From Flaccisagitta enflata (lineage: Eukaryota > Chaetognatha > Sagittoidea > Aphragmophora), in assembly GCA_965153355.1 (NCBI GenBank), contig OZ231128.1, forward strand, positions 22,754,001 to 22,818,000: a stretch of 64,000 bases of DNA. The letters are read 5' to 3'. This document shows, piece by piece, positions 10,466-21,437 of this stretch. A model generated the notes under the pieces. It had not been told where the DNA came from, searched no databases, and worked only from the letters and a program-made list of their open reading frames with translations. Numbering within the stretch: the first letter of the stretch is position 1; every line of letters starts with the position of its first letter. Position numbers and translations under genes: made by a program.

Positions 10466-10925
10466 AACGCTGAACAAGTCATCCAAGGATTGCACATGGT
10501 CAGCGGTACCCGATGCCCTGCTTGGAGTGATAGCTGAAGAAGTGGAGTGAGAGCAGGGCAGTGGCCCCAAAGGGCCGATGTCGTGTAGAACACAGGGCTG
10601 AATTTCCATAAGTCCTGAGAGGGCATATTTGAGGCTTTGGAGCAATTTTTCATAATATTCAATGGGATTTTGCATTTTTTTAATTTCTCATCAAGTTGCC
10701 ATGTCATTCAATGGGAATTTCACATTTTTTTCATTTTTCATCATTCTCTAATGTTATTCAATGGGAAGTTTGCATTTTACCAATTTCCCATGTTATTCAA
10801 TAGGGATAGAGGCTTGAGAAGCCTGGGGGGGGGGAACAGACGGAAGGACGGACAGACGGAAATATGGAAATTCACCCCTGTGTCCTACAGGACATCGGCC
10901 CTTTGGGGCCGCTGCCCAAAAAGTA
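10466..10925 (+). mobile_element. foldback element B with ~50-bp core repeats
   Basis: The left module has GTCATCCAAGGATTGCACAT, GGTCAGCGGTACCCGATGCC, a CCCTGC/GCAGGG stem, GGCCCCAAAGGGCC and a GTAGAACACAGGG segment. The right end repeats the last parts inverted (CCTGTGTCCTACAGGACATC, GGCCCTTTGGGGCCGCTGCC). Between them is a minisatellite of TTATTCAATGGGAA(N) plus T-rich filler, about four units. No coding sequence. Confidence 0.75.
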
Positions 10926-10929
10926 ATAG

Positions 10930-11545
10930 TCGCACAAGCATTAGATGGTCAGTGGTACCCGTGCCCTGCCTAAGTTGTTTGAGCTTAAAGTTGAAGGGGG
11001 AGCAGGGCAACGGCCCCAAAGGGGTCAATGACCTATGCTTTCACACATATGGAAGATTTTCTCCTTCTCCTCCTCCTCCTCCTCCTCCATCCCCCACCCC
11101 TACTCAAATCCCAGTCTCAAGGCCCAAATTCCAGCCTCAAGGCCCAAATCCCAGTCTTGAGGCCCAAATCCCAGCCTCAAGGTCGAAATCCTAGCCTCAA
11201 GGCCCAAATCCTAGGCCTAGCCTGGAGGCTTAGATTTGGGCCTCAAGACTGGGATTTGGACCTCGAGGCTGAGATTTTGGCCTCAAGGCTTGAATCTGGG
11301 CCTCCAGGCTAGGATTTGGACTTTGAGGCTAGGATTTGGGCCTCGAGGCTGGGATTTGGGCCTTGAGACTGGGATTTGGGCCTCAAGACTGAAATTTGGG
11401 CCTAGAGACTGGGATTTGAGTGGGTGGGGGGACAAAGAAGAAGGAGAAGGAGAAGGAGTAGAAGAAGGAGTAGAAGAAAGAGAAAATCCCCCATATGTGT
11501 GAAAGCATAGGTCATCGACCCCTTCGGGGCCGCTGCCCAGAAAGG
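10930..11545. mobile_element. foldback element C with inverted 20-bp minisatellites
   Basis: The left side has GGCCCCAAAGGGGTCAATGA, CCTATGCTTTCACACATATG and a pyrimidine tract. It then has about six units of GGCCCAAATCCCAGCCTCAA, followed by about ten units of the reverse complement, a purine tract and the inverted left sequence (CATATGTGTGAAAGCATAGG, GGGGCCGCTGCCC). The whole element is therefore nearly palindromic. Confidence 0.8.
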
Positions 11546-11672
11546 GGACCGACCGACCAACCAACCAACCAACCAACCAACCGACCAACCGACCAATCGA
11601 CCAACCAACCAACTGACCAACCGACCAACTGACCGACCGACCGACATAGCGGGGTATAGAGTTGGGAGAACT
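11546..11672 (+). mobile_element. HT-family tail with (GACC/AACC)n
   Basis: About 90 bp of ACCGACCAACCAACC, then GACATAGCGGGGTATAGAGT. The terminal hairpin is not intact. It abuts foldback C directly. Confidence 0.55.
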
Positions 11673-12161
11673 TATGTCGTGACTGTCGGAATCGACAGTC
11701 ACACCCCATGGTGTCCGTCACTCGACATCATGGTCAAAAACCGTCACGACCTACTGACTGACAGACAGAGGAAAATGTGAAAAAAAAGAGGGAGCGACAG
11801 AACTAGAACAATCACTTGTAATTTCATGATCGAGATACAGTGCAAAGAAAAACATAAGTTAGCCTAAACTTTCCAATCCACATTGAGAAACATCATCAGA
11901 AGCCTCTGATGATGTTTCCCAAAGTGAAAAATCATTCTCTTAGAGCAATCACCATCCTTTAATGTGCATTTTTTTGTAAATTTGGTCGCCTTGATTGGTT
12001 GAAACTGATAAGATCAAAGATTTACTGTCTCATCATAGGTGAAGATTCATCAAAATTAAACTTAATCTGTATACCAGGCAGATAAAAGTGTAAAAAATGT
12101 AGTCTTTGTTATGCTTTTTCAATAATTGTAATTTGTGAGACTGTATCTGTCGGTCTGTTTA

Positions 12162-12764
12162 ACAGCATGTGCAAAAATTTGGCAAAATTTTATTATGAAC
12201 AGTTTTAAATTGCTTTCAAATGATTTTTAAATAGAAATATAGCTTTGATGTAAGGGTTGGTTAGTTTTATATATCTATTTGCCCAAAGGCAGCAAGAATT
12301 CATGAATTGAAATCAATGGAGGGGAGGAAAGGTCCATTTATGGTGGTCATGTGAAAAAAATTCTGATAAACAAAACAAAATTGATAGTGACTTTCACATT
12401 GTTTTATTTGATTTTCTGCAATTGTTTTTAAGCCAATTTTGAGTCAGAATGATTTCACTACTTCTACTATGATTACCCCTCATTGAATTGACCACTTTGG
12501 GATACTGATTTGGATGTAATTTCAAGCTTAGTGATTAATATCCTTAGCTTCGTTTTACTGGTAAAATTTCTGTGAAATGGGAGAGTTTGACCAGAGCATA
12601 ATTCAATCCTTTGCCAACCAAGATTATTTGTATGAAAAACTACAAATTGTAACATCTAGTAGAACTAATTAGGAGGCTACACCCCGAATTTTGTATTACT
12701 GGGCCATCAAAAAGTGTGGTTTTTGTGCTTTTATGTTTTTGCCAATTTTTTTTGCACATCCTGT
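12162..12764. mobile_element. ACAG-ended MITE with TA duplication, in left arm only
   Basis: Ends ACAGCATGTGCAAAAATTTG and, complemented from the right, ACAGGATGTGCAAAAAAAAT. TA flanks both sides (12,160-12,161 and 12,765-12,766). It is related to 3,645-4,228. The right arm passes straight from GGTCGCCTTGATT to CATACTCCGTTTC without it. Confidence 0.78.
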
Positions 12765-13039
12765 TATATCTCTTCATCGCTGTTTTACGTTGTTGGTATC
12801 TCGGCCTGTCTGCATATCATACTCTTTGTTTCATAAACGAGCCCAAAACGGACAGGACAACAATCGCGGACGGTCAGGCAGGCGCAGTTCTTCGGAATAT
12901 GTTTACAAGCCTGCATTTGGCGCCCCCGAAAAAGATCTTACTGCTGCAGAGATGAACCAATTCAATTAAGAATAACCATTATTCCCTTCCATCGCCAATC
13001 AAATTCTAACCATTTGGTATGCTGCCTGTTGGTCTGTCC

Positions 13040-13040
<1 letters not shown>

Positions 13041-13082
<42 letters not shown>

Positions 13083-13199
13083 TCCCATTTTCCGTTTCAC
13101 AGAGAGACGGAGCCACTGGGGAATCCTTGATACTGTCTTTCCTGCCCGCCTTCGGTCTACGCTGTTACAAGCACCATAGTCTGATTTTGCTTTTTTTGC

Positions 13200-13273
<74 letters not shown>

Positions 13274-13390
13274 TCCCATTTTCCGTTTCACAGAGAGACG
13301 GAGCCACTGGGGAATCCTTGATACTGTCTTTCCTGCCCGCCTTCGGTCTACGCTGTTACAAGCACCATAGTCAGATTTTGCTTTCTTTGC

Positions 13391-13473
<83 letters not shown>

Positions 13474-13596
13474 CTCCCATTTTCCGTTTCACAGAGAGAC
13501 GGAGCCACTGGGGAATCCTTGATACTGTCTTTCCTGCCCGCCTTTGGTCTACGCTGTTACAAGCACCATAGTCAGATTTTGCTTTCTTTGCATTTC

Positions 13597-13637
<41 letters not shown>
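13041..13637. repeat. tandem triplication of a ~200-bp unit with CT tract
   Basis: Three units, each starting TCCTCCCATTTTCCGTTTCA and continuing through GACGGAGCCACTGGGGAATC and TACAAGCACCATAGTC to a (CT)n tract of variable length. The right arm has this unit once (61,955-62,085). The retrotransposon lies in the third CT tract. Confidence 0.9.
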
Positions 13638-13640
<3 letters not shown>

Positions 13641-13696
13641 CACAAAAACTCAAAGTTAGATTAAAATCAAGAAGTGAAAGCCCAACCCCACCAACC

Positions 13697-16072
13697 ATGG
13701 CTCTCAGTTCAGACTTGGAAGAAAGTCCCCCTCAATTAAATCCTGAGCAATTACAAAACAAGCATGCTCTTGATACACTTAGGGCCCCTAGCACGCCAAT
13801 TGCTACAGCCATTTTACCAGTCAGTCAAAGCACACCAGCAGACAGGCATAAGACACCTGTGGAAGATGATCAGCCACCAGCTTCTAACCCCCAAACAGCT
13901 AGCCCTTCTGAGCCAGTTGCATTGAGTGAGGCAAATTTGCACCCACCACCAGAAGCAGGAGCAGCAACAGCTACAACAGGCAAGACACAAACAGCTGTTG
14001 CGGAGACAGGCGAAGAATCAGAAGAGCACATCTCCCAATCCCTCTTTGGAGATGAATCAACAATAGACTTAAATGCTGAATTCCAAGGAGTAAAGGCTGC
14101 ACGCGAACAATTTAAGAAACACCTTTTTATAGAATTTGAGAATTCAATGGCATATGACAATGAGTTTGATGGGCCGTATGACAAAGTGCAAGAGAATGAC
14201 GGTGATGATGATGATGGTGGAAGTGATGAAGGTGATGATAATGAAAGTGTGAATGAAGACAATGATGTCACTATAGGTGCTAGAGCTAAGAGTCCTTTGA
14301 AAGAGAGGAATGACGATAATTGCATCGTCCACTCTGCAGAAAAGCATGGCGGTAACAATGAGGAAGCAGTTGGACCTCCAACTAGAACCTCTGGCAAGCA
14401 GATGACACATTTCTTGGATAAAGTCATTGACATCACGGCATCAAAGGAAAGTCAAATTGAGTGGCTAGAGAGTCAGCTCGTTCATGTAATTGAAGTCACC
14501 GGAAAAATGATGGAAAAAACAGATGCAAACATGAAAGACATCCTCACAATTTCTGGAACAACACAACAGTGTGTGACAGACCTATTGCAAGAAAGCAAAC
14601 ACAACATCGAACAAGCTGCAAAAGCAAAAGAAAAAGAACTAGAAAAGGCCTTAGAAATGGAAAAATGGAAAAATGAACTAGAAGAAAGAACAAGCTCCAA
14701 AATGGAAATGATGGAATCACAAATCGCACAGATTCTATCTGCCTCACAAACAGCAAACCAGATGATGGCTGACATTGTCAAGTCTAACAAAGATAGGTCA
14801 GAACAAGAGGCCAAGGCGAAGGAAGAACTTGGTCAGGCCCGCGAGCAAGTAAAGAAGCATGAGCAAGAAGTGCAACTCCAAAGTCAAAAGATAGCCCAAC
14901 TGGAGGAGCAACTTGAGACATCTAATGATGCCCTAAAAGCAGCCCAAGCACAATCAGATATCGATAAGCAACAAATTGAACACCAAAATGCTACAGTTGT
15001 ACTACATGAAGAGTCAGCGCAGAGCCTGAATAAAGATTCTGAACAGCAAAAAGAACATCCTGAAAACCAGGGCCAATCTTCAGGTGAAAACAACATTTCA
15101 ATAAACACCAGACTACAAAACATAGCATCAGAGGCACCTCTTCCATCTAGAATGCCACCTCCACCAAAAGATGCTGCAAGTAGCGCACCTCGAGAGGCGC
15201 TGTTACCAACTCCCAGCCACCCCATGGTCAGACCAAAGAATCAAACTTCTAGCTCTGAAGCCAATAAAGCGGATGAAGCCCAGGAAGCCATCATTGTTGT
15301 GGTTGATTCAAACGGCCAACACATAAATCCAGGCCTCCTGCACAACACCAAAAAGGTGTTTATCGAAGAAAGATCAACATGGGAGGCAGTAAGAGACCAT
15401 CTCCCAAAAATACCAGATCCACAAAAGATTACAGATGTGGTGTTTCTGACTGGAATCAATAATGTCATCAGTATGGAACAACAGCTACAAAACATCCTAG
15501 ATACAGCCGATCAAGCAGGGAAAAACTGGGGAAAACTATATCCCCAGTCAACTTTTCACCTCAGTAGCATTGCACCAGTGGATGGGCAATGTATGAACTA
15601 CAATTTCCATCTGAAAGATCTGGCAGACAACAGAAAGGTCTCTTTCATCACCATCGAGAATATGTTTGATGAAAATAATGGAAGACTGAAGCCAAATGTT
15701 TTGGAAAGAAATCAACTCACGAAATATGGAACCAGTCTGCTTGCAACACAGATCAAACGGAGCCTCTACAAAAAGAAAACTGTGACAGGCTCTCATAACC
15801 ACCAGAGTAAGGGAGTGCGTACACCCAGCTTGCAACACAGACCTACATGGCCAGTAAGGCCGGTCCAACAATTTCAATTTCAACAAAGTGAGCCAAGACA
15901 GCATTGTCAACCATGGCCTTCAACGCATAGGTTGCCAAACCAACCAACATGGGCACAACGGGTGCAAGCAGTGCCACAATGGCATAATCAGGGTGGACTT
16001 CCAAAACGTAATACTGCAATGATCCTTGAAACTTTCTTCAACATTGCAAAGGCATGCTTACCTCAAGATTGA
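13697..16072 (+). CDS. LINE ORF1 protein, coiled coil plus SGNH-hydrolase-like domain
   Basis: Start chosen at ATG 13,697 in a strong context (ACCATGG), giving 791 aa; longer readings would translate the CT tract. Residues ~1-160 are Pro/Ser/Glu-rich and low complexity. An acidic D/G/N/E run follows near residue 165. A long Glu/Lys/Gln-rich segment (~250-435) should form a coiled coil, as expected for LINE ORF1 proteins that bind RNA as oligomers. Residues ~530-690 resemble an SGNH/GDSL esterase: VVDSNGQHI supplies the nucleophile Ser, and VVFLTGINNV resembles the G-x-N block. At the final block, where D-x-x-H is usual, I read ERNQLTKYG, so the catalytic His appears to be Gln. Esterase domains occur in ORF1 of CR1/L2-type elements. 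The frame is intact and ends in TGA; ORF2 lies in the same frame beyond it. Confidence 0.85.
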   Translation: MALSSDLEESPPQLNPEQLQNKHALDTLRAPSTPIATAILPVSQSTPADRHKTPVEDDQPPASNPQTASPSEPVALSEANLHPPPEAGAATATTGKTQTAVAETGEESEEHISQSLFGDESTIDLNAEFQGVKAAREQFKKHLFIEFENSMAYDNEFDGPYDKVQENDGDDDDGGSDEGDDNESVNEDNDVTIGARAKSPLKERNDDNCIVHSAEKHGGNNEEAVGPPTRTSGKQMTHFLDKVIDITASKESQIEWLESQLVHVIEVTGKMMEKTDANMKDILTISGTTQQCVTDLLQESKHNIEQAAKAKEKELEKALEMEKWKNELEERTSSKMEMMESQIAQILSASQTANQMMADIVKSNKDRSEQEAKAKEELGQAREQVKKHEQEVQLQSQKIAQLEEQLETSNDALKAAQAQSDIDKQQIEHQNATVVLHEESAQSLNKDSEQQKEHPENQGQSSGENNISINTRLQNIASEAPLPSRMPPPPKDAASSAPREALLPTPSHPMVRPKNQTSSSEANKADEAQEAIIVVVDSNGQHINPGLLHNTKKVFIEERSTWEAVRDHLPKIPDPQKITDVVFLTGINNVISMEQQLQNILDTADQAGKNWGKLYPQSTFHLSSIAPVDGQCMNYNFHLKDLADNRKVSFITIENMFDENNGRLKPNVLERNQLTKYGTSLLATQIKRSLYKKKTVTGSHNHQSKGVRTPSLQHRPTWPVRPVQQFQFQQSEPRQHCQPWPSTHRLPNQPTWAQRVQAVPQWHNQGGLPKRNTAMILETFFNIAKACLPQD

Positions 16073-16075
16073 TGT

Positions 16076-17251
16076 TTGCCTCCCAAATCCCAGATCAGTG
16101 TGTTTTCTCAAATAAAAGCAAGATACAACAAATTTTTCGAACAGACCATAGAAGAGCATGATGGTAAAAACATGAAGGATATCATAGACAATGAGGAAAC
16201 TAACCAGGAACATAGTATGATACAAGATAAAAAGGACCATAAGAAAGAGGATGTAAATCTGATAAGAAGGAACAGAAACAAATATAGGTATAGAAAACAA
16301 AAGAAACAGAAAATAAAGATAATGTATGCCAACATGAGAGGAATCAGAAGCAAAATGGCATGTCTCCAAGGCACCCTAAATGAAATAGATGCAGATGTTG
16401 GACTTTTTTGTGAGACCTTTCTAACTGAAAATAAAGGCCTAAAACTTGATGGATATACCTTTTTTGGGAATGCAAGAACAACTGGAAAAGGAGGTGGAGT
16501 TGGTATTTGTGTCAAAAATGATAAAAAGTCCTTCATATCCCCACACTACTCTCAACGGCCATTAGAAATCATCTGGGTCAGTATGGTGCAACCCAATGGA
16601 AAGCCCCTGTTTGTAGGTGTCTATTATGGACTCCAAGAGAGTGTAAGCCTAAGCAAAATACAAGAGGAAATGGACAACCTGTCAGATGAAATATGTCAAA
16701 TTCAGAATGAAGGTGATATGATCCTATGTATGGATGCCAATGCAAAAATTGGGCTTCTGGGAGAGGATCCCTCAAGGAATGGTAAGCTGATTAAAAAAGT
16801 CATTGAGGAGTGTGGCGTGATGGTAATGAATGAGAGTGAAAAGTGTAAAGGTGTGATTACAAGACAACATCCCTCAAAAACGCAAGAAAAATCTGCTATT
16901 GACTTTGTTATTGCAACATATGGTGCAAGTGAAGTTATTAGCAAGCTCACCATTGATGAAGCAGGCGATCTCAAAATGAGGAGTAAGAAGTCTGAATCAG
17001 ATCATAATACAATCTGCATTGACATATGTCTGGAAAAGAACCATGATGCGCAACAAAAACATTGCAAGTGGAATACCAATGCATCTCCAGAAGAGTGGGC
17101 CTTATTCAGAGAAGAGCTTGCCAAACAAAAGTCCGCAGCAGTAGAAATAATGAGTAAAAAAGAAATACCATTAACAGAAAGATACAAAAATGGGACAAGC
17201 TTATACAAAAAGCTGCATGGAAATCAATCGGAAAAACAACCATTAAAGTAG
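16076..17251 (+). CDS. LINE ORF2, N-terminal part with APE-type endonuclease
   Basis: This frame opens directly after the ORF1 stop; the first in-frame ATG is at 16,172. After a basic Lys/Arg-rich segment come the apurinic/apyrimidinic-like endonuclease blocks in order: YANMRG, LFCETFLTE with the catalytic Glu, GGGVGIC, MDANAKIG, SAIDFVIAT and SDHNT. All diagnostic residues (N, E, D-x-N, SxxD, SDH) are visible, so nicking function looks preserved. This domain nicks target DNA to prime reverse transcription. The frame ends early: 5 A at 17,186-17,190 against 6 in the copy at 31,148-31,153 shifts it into a stop. Confidence 0.88.
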   Translation: MPPKSQISVFSQIKARYNKFFEQTIEEHDGKNMKDIIDNEETNQEHSMIQDKKDHKKEDVNLIRRNRNKYRYRKQKKQKIKIMYANMRGIRSKMACLQGTLNEIDADVGLFCETFLTENKGLKLDGYTFFGNARTTGKGGGVGICVKNDKKSFISPHYSQRPLEIIWVSMVQPNGKPLFVGVYYGLQESVSLSKIQEEMDNLSDEICQIQNEGDMILCMDANAKIGLLGEDPSRNGKLIKKVIEECGVMVMNESEKCKGVITRQHPSKTQEKSAIDFVIATYGASEVISKLTIDEAGDLKMRSKKSESDHNTICIDICLEKNHDAQQKHCKWNTNASPEEWALFREELAKQKSAAVEIMSKKEIPLTERYKNGTSLYKKLHGNQSEKQPLK

Positions 17252-18825
17252 GGAAACCCCCAAAGCCCTCACTTGGATTACAAAAAGCCAGATGTGAGAG
17301 AAATGAGGCACGAAGGAATTATGAAAAAGAGACTGACAAAGCTACAAAGGGACTATTATTAGAGAAATATCGAATAACGCAAGAGAATGTGAGAGATGAA
17401 GCAGAAAGAGATGAGGAGGAGAGACTGCAAAAGAGATTTGAATCAATGATTCAACAAGGAAGAAATGGTCTCTGGAATGTGAGAAGAGCCCATAAGCAGG
17501 ATAAAACCAGTGAATGGATGGTCGTGAAAGACAAAGATGGGAAGCGAGTGTATGACCAGGAAAGAAATAAAGAGACCAGGGCCTCTTACTATGAAGACCT
17601 TTACTCTAAGAAAGATGTCCCACCTCATCCATCACATGAAATCATAAAGGAAAAAGTACAGACCTGGAGTGATGACAATGATGAAGGTGAAAATGATGAT
17701 CTTCCAACAAAAGCAGAGATAAAGAGAGCAATCCAGAACAAAAAGAATAAAAAGGCAACAACAGACTGGACAAATGAAGTGCTCAAAAATGGTGGTGACC
17801 CTATGGTTGACCTGATTTACCCTGTGATTAAAGCTTTTTGGGAGGAAGAAAGAGCCTTTGAGCAATGGAATGAAGGAATTATAACAAGTGTTTATAAAGG
17901 TAAAGGTGACAGAGAAAAATTAGAGAATCAGCGAGGAATAACTGTATCAAGCTCAATTGGAACAATAGTTGAGGAAATTATAACCAACAGACTATTGCAA
18001 ACAATAAGATTCACTCAGGCGCAGGCAGGAGGAAGAAAAGGTGGCTCAACTACTGACCAAGTTTTCATCCTTAAAGCACTGATAGCACTAGCAATAAAAA
18101 GAGGGTTAGATCTCATCATCACCTTTTTCGACATCAAAAGGCTTATGACAGAGCTAACATGGACGATATGTTGCACGTCATTCATGAGCAGGGCTTCACA
18201 GGAAAAATCTGGAGACTTACAATGACACTAAACAAAATCTTACAGCAAGAGTTAAAACCAAAGCAGGACTTAGCAGGAAAATAATGAGAGAAACAGGAGG
18301 CAAACAAGGAGGCAAATTGATGGTACCTTTATTTGCAAAAATGATGGATACACTGTCTGAAGAACTTATGTTGAGACATGACATTGGAATCATGCTTGCA
18401 GAAACACGATTATGTTGTTTGGAGTATGTGGATGATGTAGGAACTCTTGCCATTGGATATGACCAACAAGAAAGAACACTAGAGGCTGTCAATGACTTTG
18501 CTATCAAAAGACAGCTTGAGTGGGGTGTTGACAAATGCAAAGTCATGGAAATTGGGAGACATAAAGAAAGGAAAACCAGCTGGAACTTGGGTGAAAAAAC
18601 CATCAGTAACCAGAACATACTGTTACCTTGGAGAAGTAATCTCAAGAGATGGAAGAAATAAAGCCAACCTTGCTGAAAGATTTAAAAAGATAAAAGGGTC
18701 AGTGAGGGCAATTATGACTAGTGCTAAGACTGGCATCATGAAACGAATGTCCTCTTGAGGCTACATGAGGCAGAAACTCTCCCCAAGTTCCTCCACAATT
18801 CCTCCACAATGCAGAGACATGGACA
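17252..18825 (+). pseudogene. LINE ORF2, reverse-transcriptase region, frameshifted
   Basis: Pieces at 17,389-18,225, 18,284-18,661 and up to 18,758 together cover the polymerase. Visible blocks are WNEGIITSVYKGKGD, ENQRGITVSSSIGTI, QAGGRKGGSTTDQVF, FFDIK (motif A, then shifted), GGKQGGKLMVPLF and LEYVDDVGTLAIG (motif C, YxDD type). The break after FFDIK is a run of 4 A at 18,136-18,139; the other copy has 5 A and reads on as KKAYDRANMDD. A further 2-nt difference near 18,610 and a small loss near 18,750 break the thumb region. As written, no active polymerase could be made. Confidence 0.88.
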
Positions 18826-19621
18826 TTGAATGGAGAAGAGAAGAAAGAAGCTGACAATATGTTGTTGTGGACATGGAAGCAAATGCTTGGACTGCCAACT
18901 ACTACACCAACACCAGCAGTCATTTTTGCAACTGGCTCACTATATGCGGTGATCCAAATTCATATAAAGCAACTCCTCTACCTTCACAAGATTCTGCAAA
19001 AAGATGAAGAGCAGTGGGCATATGAGTCATTAAAAGTCCTAGAATCATATGATACTGGATGGGCCAAACAGATAAATGAGGTAATTGATCAATGGGACCT
19101 TGAAAAAGACTGGGATAAAATTGGAAAAAAGACTAAAAATGAGTGGCAAAAAGAAGTTGAAGAAGCTGCCGAAAAAGCCAACAGAGAGCGGCTCAAACAA
19201 GAGTTGCACACCAAAGATAGGCCTTGATCTACAACTCAAGACAAAAACTCAAACGATCCTGCAGACAATAAATGACCCTGACTATCAACGAAAACCTTTA
19301 GAGATAATGAACTATGGTTCAGTAGTAATAACAAGAGCAGTAATTATGGGTCGCTATGGGATGTTGAGTTGCAATGCCAATTTTTCATGTGGCAATGGAA
19401 ATAAGATTTGCCCTGAGTGTTCTGTGATAGATGATGAAAGCCACCGTATAAACTACTGTGTAAAGTATAAAGAAATTAACCTGTATGAAGTAGATGAAAA
19501 AATTGATTTTGAACAAATTTACTCGGTAGACATAGACAAAGTTCTTGAAGTAGCTCAAGTCATTCTCAAAATCTGGGATTTGGGATATGGAAAGAACCAG
19601 ATGCGACAAAACCTAAATTAG
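18826..19621 (+). pseudogene. LINE ORF2, C-terminal region with CCHC knuckle
   Basis: Two overlapping pieces (18,826-19,227 and 19,085-19,621) carry the end of ORF2. The first includes GEEKKEADNMLLWTWKQMLG and a charged helical stretch. The second ends with CPECSVIDDESHRINYC, a C-x2-C-x7-H-x4-C knuckle typical of the C-terminus of several LINE ORF2 proteins, then about 60 residues and a stop. An 11-bp tandem duplication near 18,790 is not in the second copy. A 3' UTR and (ATTCA)n tail follow. Confidence 0.82.
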
Positions 19622-19849
19622 AAGAGTAGGCAGCTGTTACTTATTTATTTCTTTATTGTATTGTTACAAAGTTATTGAAAGTTGTTACATAATCATACGT
19701 AAGATATATTGTAGACATAAAATTGCAGCCGTAGAGTGAAAAAGTGATTCTAAATCATGTCCTTGTACTTAATCACAATGTGGATTTTTGTACGAAAGTG
19801 CTATCACTTTAATGGACCATTAAATTCAATTCAATTCAATTCTCTCTCT

Positions 19850-21437
19850 CTCTCCATGGGCAGCTGCAAGCTTTTCTCTGATCTTTGCAGTCGCAGCATC
19901 TTTTACTCTTCAATCCTCATGTGACGTAGGAAAAAGTAATTATCAGAAATTTTTATCTGTTTTCTTACTTTTGTGATTGTCAAGATTCGTTTAATAATTA
20001 AGGTTCAAAATTTTCATTGCTAGTTTAAACTTACGATTTTACCCCATTTGTCACTTCAATATAAGTTCAGAATTCTTTCCAGCTTTTTAGTTGGGCACAG
20101 GCAACTCTAAAACAGACTTTGCCCGTTGCCCGTCCGTCAGCACTAGTCGAAAATTGGAAAAAAATGAGCGTTTTAGATACTTTTTTTTGTAAGGGATGAT
20201 TGGGGAATGGATAGGGGTTGGACGCCCTTGCTCAACCGTCCGTAACGATATTGTGACCAGGGGCTATTCTGCTCAGAATTCACTTTAATGGCTTATTTCA
20301 TGTAAAAAAAACAGTATACGGACGGACACCCTCTCAAAGAGTTGCCTGGCCAGAAATTGACTGAAAATGAAAAGAAAGGGAAAGTTGGGCTTTAGGGGAC
20401 AAAAATTCAAGTTTACAAAAACGAGAATGAAAACAAAAACGAGATTAAGAAGAAGAAACGAACAAGACCAAAGAGAACGGGAGAAATAGAGGAGAGGAGG
20501 AAAAGGTGCACAAGACATCAATGGTCAGCAGTATCAGTCAAATTCAATACCTACTCATAAATGACATTTACCCTATTTTGTAAAAAAAAGTCTTGTAGAG
20601 AATTGGGATGAACTATGTAAAACCCAACCCGCCCTAGCCCTTACTCAAATCCTATCCCTATCCCTAAAACCATCCCCAACGCCATCCTTAACCCCAACCT
20701 TAATTAGAAACCCGCTTAAAACGACTTGAAACAAAAGATCTTGGAGAGTTTTTGGACCATACCAACGTGTGGAGTACCGCTGCCCAAAAGGAAGGGAGAG
20801 AGAAGCAAAGAAATAAAAAAATGAGTTGAGGTGGAAATCATATGAAATTTCCGTTCTTCCCGCTGCTGTGCCTGTGGAGGGACAATTTTGAAACGCAGTC
20901 AAGAGGAAATATTCATGAGATTGAAAACTACCCATGCCCCACCAAAAAAAAAAAAAAGAAAAAAAAGAAAAGAAACAAGAAGAAGAACCAGTTGCATCTG
21001 CCTTTTCTCGTTCATTGCCCGCGGATGTTGGTATGTTTTTACCAATGAAACAGAGAAATAACTGCAAATATTTTTGATATTTTGAAGGAGAAACATGGTT
21101 ATGGTTTCCATGGGTATTGGTTATCATGAGGAATAGAGCATCATTTTATCAATTCAAATCAAGACAAGTGACAGTTATACAGTACGTCACAAAAAGCGTC
21201 CCAAAAGTTAGATCTCGACTTCATTAATGTAACCAACGCAGAGACTTGTTCAATAAATGTCTCAAGCAAAATTTTCGATCGCTGCGGCAATGGGAATCTT
21301 TGAAACATTTTAGGATGTCATAGGTAGGGTATCACTCATGTTTCCAAACTAAGAATTTTCCATTTATTTTCCTATTTAGATCCATTATGCGCCAAATAAA
21401 CACACGGGCACATGCACACGTACTCCAGGAAGTATAA
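19850..21437. other. left-arm non-coding sequence, no gene
   Basis: Collinear with 60,260-61,870 inverted. It holds an HT-like tail at 20,088-20,130 (AGTTGGGCACAGGCAACT) and a C-rich CCTATCCCTA stretch at 20,640-20,700. Frames such as 20,285-20,521 and 20,645-21,127 (minus) recur in the other arm with frame-changing differences, so I do not call them genes. Confidence 0.65.

Larger units (their letters stand above)
13638..19842 (+). mobile_element. non-LTR retrotransposon (LINE), near full length, copy 1
   Basis: It begins directly at the end of a CT tract and ends with a short tandem tail (ATTCA)n, then CT again. It has two ORFs: ORF1 with a coiled coil and an SGNH-like domain, and ORF2 with APE endonuclease, reverse transcriptase and a CCHC knuckle. 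A 3' UTR of about 200 bp follows ORF2. ORF2 is frameshifted. The short-repeat 3' tail instead of poly(A) fits CR1/L2/RTE-like groups; I do not assign a clade. The target duplication cannot be seen because the target is CT repeat. Confidence 0.92.

Noticed and set aside
11546-11672. Tetranucleotide GACC/AACC run as a CRISPR-like or telomere-like array
   Set aside because: Simple tetranucleotide slippage without spacers; it recurs only within the HT family.
13544-13696. Extension of LINE ORF1 upstream of ATG 13,697
   Set aside because: The longer reading starts at a non-ATG codon inside the host repeat and translates the CT tract; the ATG at 13,697 is the first in-frame one within the element.
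20285-21127. Minus-strand frames partly shared with 60,587-61,421
   Set aside because: Frame-changing differences between the two arms and low-complexity composition argue against a conserved protein.
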